From the NCBI RefSeq assembly GCF_000226095.1, contig NC_016476.1, positions 3,658,001 to 3,722,000 of the forward strand: a DNA stretch of 64,000 bases. Direction: 5' to 3'. The notes beneath the pieces are model-generated. The model saw only the letters and a program-made list of their open reading frames with translations, was not told the DNA's origin and did not search any database. Each line of letters opens with the position of its first letter. Positions within the stretch are counted from its first letter, which is position 1. The DNA comes from Thermothelomyces thermophilus ATCC 42464. Taxonomy: Eukaryota > Ascomycota > Sordariomycetes > Sordariales > Chaetomiaceae. Shown here in pieces: positions 49,497 to 60,238 of this stretch. A program made the translations under genes and the position numbers.

Positions 49497-49915
49497 TATC
49501 ACGGAAATATGTATGCAGATGCCGCCTAGGCCACCGGTACAGACGGGCCAATCAAGCCAAAGGAACGGAAGGACCAATTACAACATAGGAAGTACAGTGA
49601 TCACTACGCTCACCAGCGATCAGGGTGATCACCACCATGTGATCACTTACGATCACCGTGATCAGGAGTGATCACTAGGATTATATAAATATATAGATAG
49701 TCACTCGTTATAGTAGACTCTAGGAGTTCACCAGTGGTAACAATCACAATCACAGTACTTATACCGAGCATTGTTGATTACTGTGAGAGACAACTCTAAG
49801 TGTTGTTATGAACCCTTTGGCTTTACCGAATCCCTTAGACGACCTGCCTGCTTGTCCCACTCAACCTACCTCCGTCTGGACCCTTTCAGAAGCAGTCTGA
49901 GTTGGGTTCGTCACA
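49497..49915 (+). repeat. asG-4 5' LTR (419 bp)
   Basis: It starts TATCACGG (TGTCACAG in the mate) and ends GTCACA. U3 has a GATC iteron array, entered separately. R-U5 is nearly identical to that of the other asG copies. Confidence 0.95.
49597..49675. promoter_or_regulatory. GTGATCAC iteron array in asG-4 U3
   Basis: Seven GATC cores lie within 79 bp, several in full palindromes: GTGATCAC at 49597-49604, GGTGATCACC at 49624-49633, GTGATCAC at 49639-49646 and 49668-49675. They sit just upstream of the TATA-like region. The 3' LTR keeps the same array at about 56670-56748. Such clustered palindromes look like binding sites for a dimeric protein. Confidence 0.6.
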
Positions 49916-49942
49916 CGTTGTTACTACTCCCTTTGTTCTGTC

Positions 49943-52204
49943 ATGGTTCAGAACGGAGGAGACTTCGACCTCGACATCGACATGGCTACCGACGTCACGG
50001 CCGAACAGCTGCTTGCTTAGCTTGGTCAACTCCAGCAGCAAATCTAGAAGTTAGACTAGAGAGATAAGGCTGCTTAAGCTCGAATCAAGGAACTCGAGAA
50101 TCGCGAAAAGTACTTGCAGAAGTTGGTTAACGAGGCTTACGCCAAAATCGAAGCGCTCGAGACCGCTAAGGCGAGCCGTATTAAGATCGAACTACCTGGC
50201 AAATACGGAGGAACCAAGGAAGATCTCGTAGGATTCCTGATAAACCTCTGATCCTACTTCCGGCTTAATAACGACAAGTTTCCGGACGATAAAGCCAAAG
50301 TCCTCTATGTAGCTATGAGACTAGAGGGTAAGGTACTTAGATAGTTTAAGCCTACGTGGAATGACTATCTCACTAAGGAAGACGAAGATGACCGAGACGC
50401 GTTTATATAGGCAGTCTTCCGATCTTACGACCGTTTCGAAGAAGAGCTTTGAAAGGTTTTCGGCGATAAAGACGAGAAGATTTATACGTAAGAAAGACTT
50501 ACCAATCTCCGACAGACCAAGTCAGTAGCCTCCTACGCCGTATAGTTTAGACAGAACATGCTTAAGTCTCAGCTTAATAATAAGGCATTGATGCAATTGT
50601 TCTACAATGGCCTAAAGGAAAAGGTTAAGGACAAGCTATACAAGTACGATCGGCCTAAGACCCTAGACGAATACATCATGTAGGCTATTAGAATCGATAA
50701 TCGACTCTATACACGAGAGCAGCAGAAACGAGGTCAAATGAATGGAACCACGGTTAAGGCTAATGACAAGAAAAAGCGAGCGTACGTCAGTACCTTATAC
50801 GGGACACACCCTAGAGCTATAGATATAGATATAGCGTAGAAGCAGGACCGGAAGAAGATAACTAAAGACAAGTCTAATGTTACCTACTATAACTATAGAA
50901 AGAAAGGGCACTATAAGCGAGAATGCCGGAGCCCGAAGAAAGAATAGAAGCTAGTCCCTAGAAAAGAAATCGCGGATATCGACAAAACTACCAAGAACGT
51001 CACCGAAGTAGCAGCTACGAGCTACGAAGACAAGGACAGTGACACAGACAGTCTCGGACACAACGGCGACGGTGAAGACGAACAAGCACCGTACTCCGAA
51101 CTGGTCACTGTGAACCCAGAGACAGGTCTTGCCAAATGGGACATGGCAGGAGAATATGCACCGCCAGTTTCGATTCTCCTAGCCTTGAGGTAGTGGGGTT
51201 TCACGGTCACGTAGAGGCGGGATGGATCGTAGACAACCGACACCTAAGGAATCGAAAGACCCGGACCTAGTGTTTTATTCCTCTAGGAACGAATCGAATA
51301 GTACTATAACGAAGTTTTTCGGCTTAATATAGAACTGCGCGAATAGGACGGGCGCTTGATTCGACTTGCCTAATAAAGCGATAGAATGAGGGATGAAATG
51401 AGGGAACTCTGACGTATCGTGGAAACTATTAAAGGAGAATAGCCTGTGACATACGATAGGCCTGATAGCTATGCCGAGTATCTTGATAGCCAATAACTTA
51501 GTAACGACGTGCGGAACCTAGAATACTAGTTTATACGCGTGAACCGTGGAAAGGACGAGCGTACGTGGGAAAGCTACTGGAAGAAATACTCCTATATTAG
51601 CACTAGAGTATCTACGGTCTACGTATAATGGGAAGGATTTGGGAAAGAATTCTAATACCTCCTAGGCGACGCCATGTAGCTATACCCTCGACATGAGGTA
51701 TATATACAAGTGCCCTAGTTCTAGTGTGTGGTATACGAATGCCGATATCACTTCCGCGACAAATTCGAAAACAATCACTGGCCGACCCGACAGGAAAACA
51801 GGGACGGAGGCTTGTACCCTGTGGAATGGGTCTACGATGCAGGAAACAGAGCGGCCGAATTGCTCTAGAAGATCGAAGCCCGTAATCTAGAAAGCATTAC
51901 GGTAGTTCCAAAACGAGCCTGGCCTAGGCACTACAGAACCGGACGAGATATATAGGACTCGTGCTAGAGCAACGATTACCTCTATTATATAGAAGAAAAG
52001 AAATTGCAAATTCGGGAGCTTTAGACGAAGCTATGGCACGTACGACGGAAAGCGGAACGGACCTAATGGTAGGAAGCCGCAAGCACTCAATAGCTTACGG
52101 AAATAAGCACGATTAACGAAGCCGCTATTAGCCGAATAACCGAAGAGGTTAGCACTAACCTAGGAAATAGGTCAGGGCCCTTCGAGGGGCCCGGAAACCA
52201 TTAA
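49943..52204 (+). pseudogene. asG-4 gag (753 codons, best preserved)
   Basis: It starts ATG-GTT-CAG-AAC. Residues 1-100 are rich in Gln and Leu and look helical. KYGGTKEDLVGFL is near residue 85. The knuckle at 50885-50926 reads YYNYRKKGHYKREC, with Cys turned to Tyr at two positions. The C-terminal ~425 residues are Trp- and Tyr-rich and of unknown role. It ends GPGNH then TAA at 52202-52204. About twenty RIP-type stops. Confidence 0.85.
52162..52192 (+). promoter_or_regulatory. asG-4 gag/pol -1 frameshift signal
   Basis: The heptamer AGGAAAT (GGGAAAC before RIP, in phase G-GGA-AAC) is at 52162-52168. The spacer is 6 nt. The hairpin GGGCCC-TTCGAG-GGGCCC is at 52175-52192. Protease at 52378 onward is in the -1 frame. 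Confidence 0.65.
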
Positions 52205-55200
52205 CGCCCGCGTAGCGGCAAGTGGTAGCATAGTATAGGAGGAACTAGTGTAAGAGACCACTACACCAAGACCTCCCGGCAGAAACATGGGAAATCACCG
52301 CAATCTTTAGACGACGGTAGCAAGACAAGCGGCTATAGATAACAGCATAGTAGAAATAGCACGAAATGCTCGTACTAGTAGACAGTAGAGCAGAGATAAA
52401 TCTGATTTCGCCGACACTTGTAAATCAGCTACAGATACCCTAGAGAATGAAGCGGAAGCATGGCATAGTCAAAGGGCCATTTCCGACGTAATGGGTACGT
52501 AGGGAGACCAAACCGATCGATATCACTATAGTAGGGAAGACTATAGCAGTCGTATTTAGCATCGTAGATATAGGTAACGACAAAGACATGATATTAGGGT
52601 TACTATAGTATAAAGACTACAACCTAGACATTAGCTAGAAGAATAGTAGCCACCTACGACCCCGAATGGAGTCGTATTCGACTAGCAAGATAGGGAGCGC
52701 GCAAGGATCGCGAGCGGACAATGCTCAGGGAAAGGCATGTCCTACGGATCTACCGCAAGAGACGGACAGTAGCAGACAGACTACTACGGACTCTGGAAGA
52801 GGCGGCATAACGACATCAATATCGCGATAGGAGGAACGAGCTAAATCGCCGATAGCTGTTCTCTCCGTTGACGAATGCGGAGCACTATAATTAGAGCAGT
52901 AGGTTGAGATAGGAGAAATCGCTAGTATCGCCATAGACAGAACCAAGTTCGTATACTACTAGAAAACCGAGAGACGAGACAAGACTAGGGAAGTACCGGA
53001 GGAGTACGAGGGACACCTAGCATTCGAACCGAAGTATCTAGAAGGATTACCAGAACATGGCCTATAGGATTACGAGATCAAGCTTAAGGAAGGAGCACGA
53101 CTAAAGTTCTTTAAGATTTACTATACGAGCTAGATATAGAATGAAGAACTTAAGCGATATTTAGAGGAGAACCTTCGAAGAGGATATATCTGCCTGTCGA
53201 CATCGCTAGCAGGCTACCTAATCCTGTTTGTGCTAAAGAAAGACGGAAAGCTACGGTTATATGTCGACTATCGGCAACTCAACGAATAGACCGTGAAAAA
53301 CCGATACCCGTTACCACTAATCTCATGGCTCCGAGATTAGTTGGCAGGAGCCTAATATTTCACGTATCTTGACTTGCCATCGGCCTACAACTATATATAG
53401 ATTAAAGAAGGCGACGAGTGGAAAACGGCCTTTAGGATACCCTATGGCCACTATAAATACCTCGTCATGCCATTTAGACTTACGAACGCGCTAGCAACGT
53501 TCTAAGCCCTGATTAATCAAGCTATCTAACCCTTTCTCGACAAATTTGCGGTATATTATCTCGATAACATACTCATCTTCTCTAAGACGATAGACAAACA
53601 CCGGAAGTACGTAAAAGTAGTGCTAGACACGCTATACGCGTACAAGCTATTAGTTAATAAGGAAAAGAGCGAATTCTATATTAGGAAGATAGTCTTTTTA
53701 GGATACAAAATATCCCCCGGACAAATTCGGATGGAACCTTCAAAGGTTAAAGCCATCAAGAATTGGCTACGACCGACGTTAGTCACGGGAATACGAAGTT
53801 TCATCGGATTTGCGAACTTCTACCGAATGTTCATCAGGAACTTTAGAGCGATCGTACGACCTTTGTACGAGCTCACCAAGAAGAATGCTAAATTCCAATA
53901 GGAAGAGTAACACGAGCAAGCATTTACGTAGATCCGCGACGCCATTACTAAAGATCTAGTACTGGTATTACCAGACCCTAAGAAGCCATTTGAGGTGGAA
54001 ACGGACGCTTCAGACTACGCCATCGGAGGACAATTGGGACAATGAGACGAACAAGGGAAGCTACATCCTATAGCCTTCTTTTCAAAGAAGCTCGACGGAC
54101 CATGTCTCAATTATCCGATCTACAACAAGGAACTACTTATGATTGTCGAAGCTTTCAAGGAATGGCAACCATACCTTAGTGGCATAATTAAACTAGTATA
54201 AGTATATACGGATTATAAGAATTTGTGATACTTCACGACGACGAAGGAACTTAACGGATGACAAATACGATAGGCAGAATTCCTTGCGGAATTTAACTTC
54301 GAGATCCGCTACAAGAAGGGCAAAGAGAACGTATAAGCGGACATCTTAAGCCGACGAACGGATTATACGGAAGGACGAACGGGAACGATACTACCGCTGT
54401 TTAAGGAACGGATAGACGGAACGCTACATTACGAAACGTAGACACCCGTAGAAGATGATCTACTTGACTCGTTCCTAAAATGCTATACAATCTTTCAAGA
54501 GGAAAGGATCAACGAGGCACAGTATCAAGTAGCACCTGGACTAGTGGTACCTGACGGAGTGGAAGAAAGAGATAGGAAACTCTGGTACCGAGGCAAAGCG
54601 TATATCTATGACAAAGATCAATAGCTACGAATGATTCGAGAACTCCACGAGTCGAAACTTGGAGGATACAAAGGAGTTACAAAGACTGTCGTATAAGTCA
54701 AGAAACACTACGACTTTCTATAGTTAACGGCACGAGTTAAGGAAGTCGTACGGAACTGCGACATCTGTAATCGAAGCAAAACGGTATAATACAAGCCGTA
54801 CAGGCTACTTTAGCCACTACTAACAGCTGACAAACTATAGAGTTCAGTTACGATGGACTTTATTACAAAGCTGCCGGAATCTAAGGACATAGCTATAGGA
54901 GTGACCTACGACAGTATTCTTACTATGGTAGATTGCCTGACTAAATAGGTATACTTCTTTCCCTACAAGGAGTCATAGACAGCTGAACAACTGGCAGACG
55001 TGATCTATCGGCAAGTTACATCAGTGCATGCTTAGCCGCAAGAATGGATCACCGACAGAGATACCAAGTTCGCATCGAAATTCTAGCAAGCGTTAATGCA
55101 ACGATTGGGCGTCAACAGCAAGCTATCAATAGCATACCACCTATAGACCGACAGACAAACAGAGCGACTAAACCAAGTTATTAAGTAATACCTCCGCTCT

Positions 55201-55932
55201 TACGTCAATTACTAGCAAGATAACTAGGTCATGCTGTTACCAACAGTATAACTCGCCTATAACATGACGCCGATAGAAACGACTAAAGTCATACCGTTCT
55301 TTACGAACTACGGATATGAAGCAGACCTTAGGCAAGGACTAGAGGTCATAGTGCCAAGAGCAGTAGTCAAAGCAGAACAGATGTATGCACTGTATGAAAA
55401 GCTTAAAAAGGAACTCGAGTTTGTCAAAACCAGAATAAAGAACTATTACGACAAATACAGGCTCGAGGGACCTCGCCTAGAGAGGGGAGACAAAGTCTAC
55501 CTGATTGTACGAAACTTGCGAACCAAACGACCAAGTACGAAGCTAGACTTTAAGAAGGTTAGACCCTTCGTTATCAAGGAACGAATCTCGACATCTAACT
55601 ATCGACTATCGTTACCGTCATCTATACGACTACAGACGGATGTTTTTCATATTTCACTTCTCGAACTAGTACCAAAGAACGCCAAGGTTGCTACGCACAT
55701 CGAAGCAGAGGACGAAGAGGAAGAATAGGATATCGAAGAAATTCTAGATTCACGTATTATTAACAGGGAACTATAGTACCTGGTTAAATGGCTTGATTTT
55801 GGACTAGAAGACAACTTATAGGAACTAGTCAAGAATTTGAACTGTCCTAAGAAACTAGAACAGTTCCATCGGTAGAACCTGGATCGGCTAAAGGCAAACC
55901 TGGGACAGAACCGAAAACAGCGCCCTAGTTAA
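52165..55932 (+). pseudogene. asG-4 pro-pol, mutated
   Basis: Protease is VDSRAEINLISPTLVNQ at 52378. RT has the catalytic box YYLDNILIF at about 53550-53580. RNase H ETDASDYAIGGQLGQ is near 53998. The integrase zinc region has HESKLGGYKG near 54645 and RNCDICNRSKT near 54755. The integrase C-terminal region is well kept at 55264-55728, and a chromodomain spans about 55725-55870. The stop TAA at 55930-55932 is probably a mutated CAA, since asG-1 reads on there. Confidence 0.85.
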
Positions 55933-56439
55933 CAACATCGACGCCACCGTTATGTTGCATGACGGCCCCCGATTCCTACTGTTCTACCACCTCCAATTTG
56001 TCTAGATTCGACAAACCCCGTATAACCATGTCTGCCCCCTTCTCTACCAGGAACTCTCGTTGTTTACGAACCCGAGTTAGACAGGCCAATGCCTTAGAAG
56101 CTTTGCGTTGATATTCCTATAGCAAGGCTTTAGCCTCTTTCTCTTTAGCCTTTAAACGACGTTGCTCGCGTATGATACGATCTACTGCGTTGCGATCAGA
56201 GACGTGCCCTCGCAAGAAAACAGGAACTTATAAAAAGAAACTAGAACGCTGGAACCATCGTAAGCACGACCCCAACACACGCAAGCCTCGTAGCGACGAG
56301 ATTTTTTAATCATCTTACACACTCGGTTATGCTCTGCGCAATGGGAACACGCCATCACTACGAACCCGTGATCGGAAATAAACTAAGCCAAACGCTCACA
56401 ACGAATAGACGCTAGGGATCTACGCGCGTTAGACGGCAT
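55925..56439 (-). pseudogene. asG-4 antisense gene: Zn2Cys6-like plus coiled coil, two exons
   Basis: Exon 1 is 56439-56232 (208 nt, as in asG-1) and exon 2 is 56184-55925 (260 nt), joined in phase 1 across a 47-nt intron (donor ATAAGT, probably GTAAGT before RIP; acceptor GCAG). It gives about 155 codons with three RIP-type stops. The cluster ACSHCAEHNRVCKM, then RRYEACVCWGRAYD, has the spacing C-x2-C-x6-C-x8-C/Y-x2-C-x6-C/Y, matching the Zn2Cys6 rule. Exon 2 reads LDRIIREQRRLK, then TRVRKQREFLVEKGADM and IRGLSNLDKLE. It is opposite to pol and overlaps its end by a few bases. Confidence 0.7.
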
Positions 56440-56533
56440 GATTGATAGCACGAAGGGCAACGAGGACTAGGAAGAAAAACACGTACAAGTAACGCGAGGG
56501 ATGTTGGCACTATTTGAGACGGCCTAAAAAGAG

Positions 56534-56552
56534 GGCTTTCGGGTCGAAAGCC
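56534..56552. other. asG-4 stem-loop upstream of the polypurine tract
   Basis: GGCTTTCG-GGT-CGAAAGCC is a perfect stem. It is followed by CTCGGAGGGAGGGCATCG and the LTR. Confidence 0.75.
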
Positions 56553-56569
56553 TCGGAGGGAGGGCATCG

Positions 56570-56988
56570 TGTCACAGAAATATGCATGCAGATGCCGCCT
56601 AGGCCACCGGCACAGACGGGCTAATCAAGCCGAAGGAACGGAAGGACCAATTACAACATAGGAAGTACAGTGATTACTACGCTCACCAGTGATCAGGGTG
56701 ATCACCACCATGCGATCACTTACGATCACCGTAATCAGGAGTGATCACTAGGATTATATAAACATGTAGATAGTCACTCGTTATGGTGGACTCTGGGAGT
56801 TCACCAGTGGTAACAATCACAATCACAGTACTCATACCGAGCATTGTTGATTACTGTAAGAGACAACTCTAAGTGTTGTTGTGAACCCTTTGGCTTCACC
56901 GAATCCCTCAGACGACCTGCCTGCTTGTCCCGCTCAACCCACCTCCGTCTGGACCCTTTCAGAAGCAGTCTGAGTTGGGTTCGTCACA
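56570..56988 (+). repeat. asG-4 3' LTR (419 bp)
   Basis: It starts TGTCACAG and ends GTCACA. It is almost free of RIP, in contrast to its 5' mate, and keeps the GATC iterons and the R-U5 core. Confidence 0.95.
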
Positions 56989-56993
56989 CTTTA

Positions 56994-59440
56994 TGACGGT
57001 ATACCTTGATAATATCTTAGTTTATACTTTAGGTAGTAGGAAAGATTATATAAGGTAAGTAAGGGATATACTCTAAAGGTTATGGAAAGTAATACTTATA
57101 CTAGACCTTAAGAGTTACGCGTTTACTATAAAAAAAGTTAAGTACCTTAGCTATATTATAGAGGTAGGGGCCCAGGTCTATCTAGACCTTGAAAAGCTAG
57201 TTACTATCTGTGAGTAAGAGGTACTATAGAAGGTTTAGGGAGTATAAAGCTTCCTAGGGTTTGCTAACTTCTACCGAGACTTTATCCCTAACTTTTCTAG
57301 GCTGATAGAACTCTTGATATAGTTAACCTGTAAGAATACCCTATTCCGGTAAGGGACTAAGGAATAGAAGGCCTTTGATGCCCTTAAGATAGCCTTTATA
57401 TCGGAACCTATCTCTATATAATAGGACCCTAAATAGGAGACGGTATTTAAGGTAGATTACTTTAGGATGGCGCTAGGAAGGTACCTATCCTAGCAAGGAG
57501 AAGATAAGGTCCTATACCCTATAGCCTATTACTCTATAAAATTAACCCTAGCTAAATAGAACTATATGATTTATAATAAGGAGTTACTTATAATTATCTT
57601 ATACCTAAAGGCCTAATCGGCTAAGCTTTATAATATTATAGCTCCCTTTTAGATCTTAACTAACTACAAAAACCTTAAATACTTTTCCTAGCCTCGTTTA
57701 ATTAGTAAGTGGCAAGCTCGATAGGCCAAGATACTCTCTCTCTTTAACTTTAAGCTCCGTTACTAACCCGGGTTATAAGCGTCCCGCCCTAACGCTTTAT
57801 CTTATCGTAAACAAGACTTTCCTAAAGACGTATAGCGTATAGTATAACTCCTCCCTACTATCTGGATAGATATAATAGATTCCTTGACATTATCTAAAGC
57901 ATCCTACCTCCTAAAGGGGAGCACTATTTTTACGGACGAATAGCTAGTAGCCTTATAGGATAAGGAAGTTATCAAGGACGAACATTATATATATTAACTC
58001 TAGGCCGTATAGGACAGGGCCCGAAAATTTCCAAAGGAAGCGAATATAGTGTAGATCTAGATTATAGACTGCTCCCTTAATATGTAGGGTACTCTCTAGT
58101 TCTGGGGTAGACTTTGGCTCCCTATATAAGAACCACTTATTATTGCTATCCTTTAATATATCTATAACTCCCCTATATTGGGTTACCTAGGGAGGAACAG
58201 GCTATTTAAAATGCTCTAACGGGACTATTATTAGGATTTTATATCTCTAGACGTAAGGAGGTTTATAAGGAACTATTATATATATTAAAGGGCTAAGGTT
58301 TTATATTAACTATAATAAGGACTCCTCTAGCCCTTACCTATTGCTGACCACTTCTAGAAATAGATTTCTATCGATTTTATAGTTAATCTCTCTATACAAG
58401 ATAAGAATTTACCCTAGTACCTTATAGTGATTACCGACCGGCTATTAAAGTACGTCTAGCTCGAAGCTATATCCTTAATAGGAGCTAAGGTATACGTACT
58501 CTGGTTCCGGGATATATAGTAGTGGTTTTATAGATTTTCAATATAAATTATTACTAATTATAGTTTAGACTAGCTTAGCTAGTTTTAGACTACTCTTTAT
58601 AAGACTATTAGGATTAAGTAACTACCATTAATAGCCTATTATCTATAGATAGATAGAGGTATAAAATATATAAATTAGGAGGTATAGACTATCTTATAGA
58701 CTATAATTTCCTTTGCCTAGTATAATTAGCCTAAATATCTACCTATATACTAGCTTACGATTAATAACTATGACTTAATAGTAACTAGGATAAGTATAAG
58801 CTACCTTCTCTATAGTTATAATATAGGCCTAATATAGTTTACTAACCTATTAGACACTCCTACCTCGACCCTATAAGGAAAAGCTACTAACTTCCTATAT
58901 TACTTAAGAGAAGGTATAGAATAGACCTAGGCTGCTATTATATATATATAGTAGCGCTAGCAAGAAAACGCTAATTATTCTTGATACCTAGCTAAGAGAT
59001 TTAAGGTAAGGGATAAAGTATAGCTATCTTTATATAATATTAAGACTAACTACCCTAGTTATAAACTTAACTAGGTTGATACTAAGTATGAAGTAATTAT
59101 AGTACTAATACTATTAATAGTAATTCTAAATATTCCCTATAGCCTTTACCTTACCTTCTATATTAACCTTATTAAACGTACTATTTCTAATCTACTACCC
59201 TTATAATATATATTAGATTCCTAACTAGACCTAGTATTAAAACTTTCCTAGGAAAGACTACTATAAAAAAAATATAAAGTAAAAACGATCCTTATAGCTA
59301 GGAATATAAGGGAGAGAGGAAACTAACACGATATACTTATAAAATAGAAAGGATATAATACCCTAACTTAGGAGCTACTAGAAAATCTAGAAAATACTAA
59401 GGCGCTTAACGCGTTTAAGCAGGAGTAAGAAGATATATAT
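56994..59440 (+). pseudogene. Mid-F RT (rest), RNase H, integrase, chromodomain; mutated
   Basis: It resumes with TVYLDNILVYT, the Y-x-D-D catalytic box with one Asp now Asn. FLGFANFYRDFIPNF is near 57251. RNase H ends near 57780. The integrase zinc region is near 58180-58280 and its core starts FISIDFIVNLS near 58360. A chromodomain-like tail begins KYKVKTILIARNIRERG near 59270 and ends ELLENLENTKALNAF near 59380-59420. TAG/TAA stops are frequent. Mid-F is therefore a chromovirus as well, but its wording is distinct from the asG family. Confidence 0.75.
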
Positions 59441-59604
59441 TATAATAATAGACCGGTTATAAATAGAAGGTAGGGAAAGGTATAAAAGTAAACGATTTAA
59501 AATTTTTCGTATATATAGGCAAACCTAAGGCAAATAGGCAACAGACGTATATAGACACGTTACAAATGTACCGACCTACTAATTACAAAATAAAAATATA
59601 ATAA
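59441..59604 (+). other. Mid-F 3' non-coding sequence
   Basis: A short AT-rich stretch between the chromodomain and the next LTR. I see no gene. The Mid-F 3' LTR is not recognisable here. Confidence 0.4.
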
Positions 59605-59692
59605 TGTCACGGATAAGCACATAGACGGCCCAGCAGGCTGCAGCCAGGACGCGGGACATTCCGACAGCCAATCACTTGACAGACCAATTAGA
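59605..59692 (+). mobile_element. First 88 bp of an asG-1-type LTR, truncated by asG-5
   Basis: TGTCACGGATAAGCACA onward follows the asG-1 LTRs at 18404 and 25558 closely, including CAGCAGGCTGCAGCCAGGAC. It stops at CCAATTAGA where asG-5 begins. The rest of this LTR or element should lie beyond the right end of asG-5, outside the window. Confidence 0.85.
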
Positions 59693-60106
59693 TGTGACGA
59701 ACCCAACTCAGACTGCTTCTGAAAGGGTCCAGACGGAGGTGGGTGAAGCGGGACAAGCAGGCAGGTCGTCTGAGGGATTCGGTGAAGCCAAAGGGTTCAC
59801 AACAACACTTAGAGTTGTCTCTCACAGTAATCAGCAATGCTTGGTATGAGTACTGTGATTGTGATTGTTACCACTGGTGAACTCCCAGAGTTCGCCAGAA
59901 CGAGTGACTATATACAATTTCCTTGTCCTTTCCCCCTTGAGTCTTGATCGTGCGATCGCTGCTGCGATCCTGCGATCGTTACCCAAGTGCTCGTCTTGAT
60001 CGAAGTGCGATCACTGCGATCACTTCCTGATTGGTCCTTAGGTCTTGTGGTTCCTGATTGGTTCTGTGCGCCTTGCCGGGTCGCCTTATGCAGCCAAATC
60101 GTGACA
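59693..60106 (-). repeat. asG-5 3' LTR (414 bp)
   Basis: It reads TGTGACGAACCC to GTGACA on the plus strand, a perfect complement of TGTCAC...TCACA. R-U5 is about 59693-59908. The TATATA box is at 59909-59914 beside the conserved AGTCACTCGTT. U3 is about 59915-60106 and contains the iteron array. Confidence 0.9.
59945..60022. promoter_or_regulatory. TGCGATC iteron array in asG-5 U3
   Basis: Seven GATC cores lie in 78 bp, five of them in the heptamer TGCGATC (near 59951, 59963, 59971, 60006 and 60015). The array lies between the sense TATA box at 59909 and the antisense gene at 60239, so it could serve both directions. Confidence 0.6.
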
Positions 60107-60123
60107 CGATGCCCCTCCTTCAG

Positions 60124-60143
60124 GTCTTTCGTCCTCGAAAGAC
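60124..60143. other. asG-5 stem-loop with a compensatory base change
   Basis: The stem is GTCTTTCG paired with CGAAAGAC around the loop TCCT. In asG-1, -3 and -4 the stem is GGCTTTCG with CGAAAGCC. The second pair changes from G-C to T-A on both arms, so pairing is kept. It lies between the polypurine tract and the antisense gene. Confidence 0.75.
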
Positions 60144-60238
60144 TCCGGTCCGTTTCAAATAGCGCCATCATCCCCTGTCTGTACGTAATTGCGTTTCTCA
60201 GTTTCTTCCTTCCTTTACCTTCCCACGATGTTGTCGAG

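Larger units (their letters stand above)
49497..56988 (+). mobile_element. asG-4: chromovirus inside the Mid-F RT
   Basis: Two 419-bp LTRs (49497-49915 and 56570-56988) carry the TSD CTTTA at 49492-49496 and 56989-56993. The total is 7492 bp. It is the least RIP-mutated of the complete copies. Order: gag 49943-52204, frameshift signal, pro-pol to 55932, spliced antisense gene 55925-56439, stem-loop, LTR. Confidence 0.95.
46749..59604 (+). mobile_element. Mid-F: Ty3/gypsy element inserted in the Host-G integrase
   Basis: It starts TATCACAGGCCC (TGTCAC before RIP). It carries gag, knuckle, protease, RT, RNase H, integrase and a chromodomain in that order. asG-4 splits RT. Its 3' LTR is not seen: at 59605 another LTR starts, and asG-5 then runs off the window, so the right end and the TSD cannot be checked. 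Confidence 0.75.

Noticed and set aside
49597-49675. CRISPR-like or Dam-site array
   Set aside because: The repeats are only 6-10 bp with irregular short spacing and lie in an LTR of a fungal element; a protein-binding array is the simpler reading.
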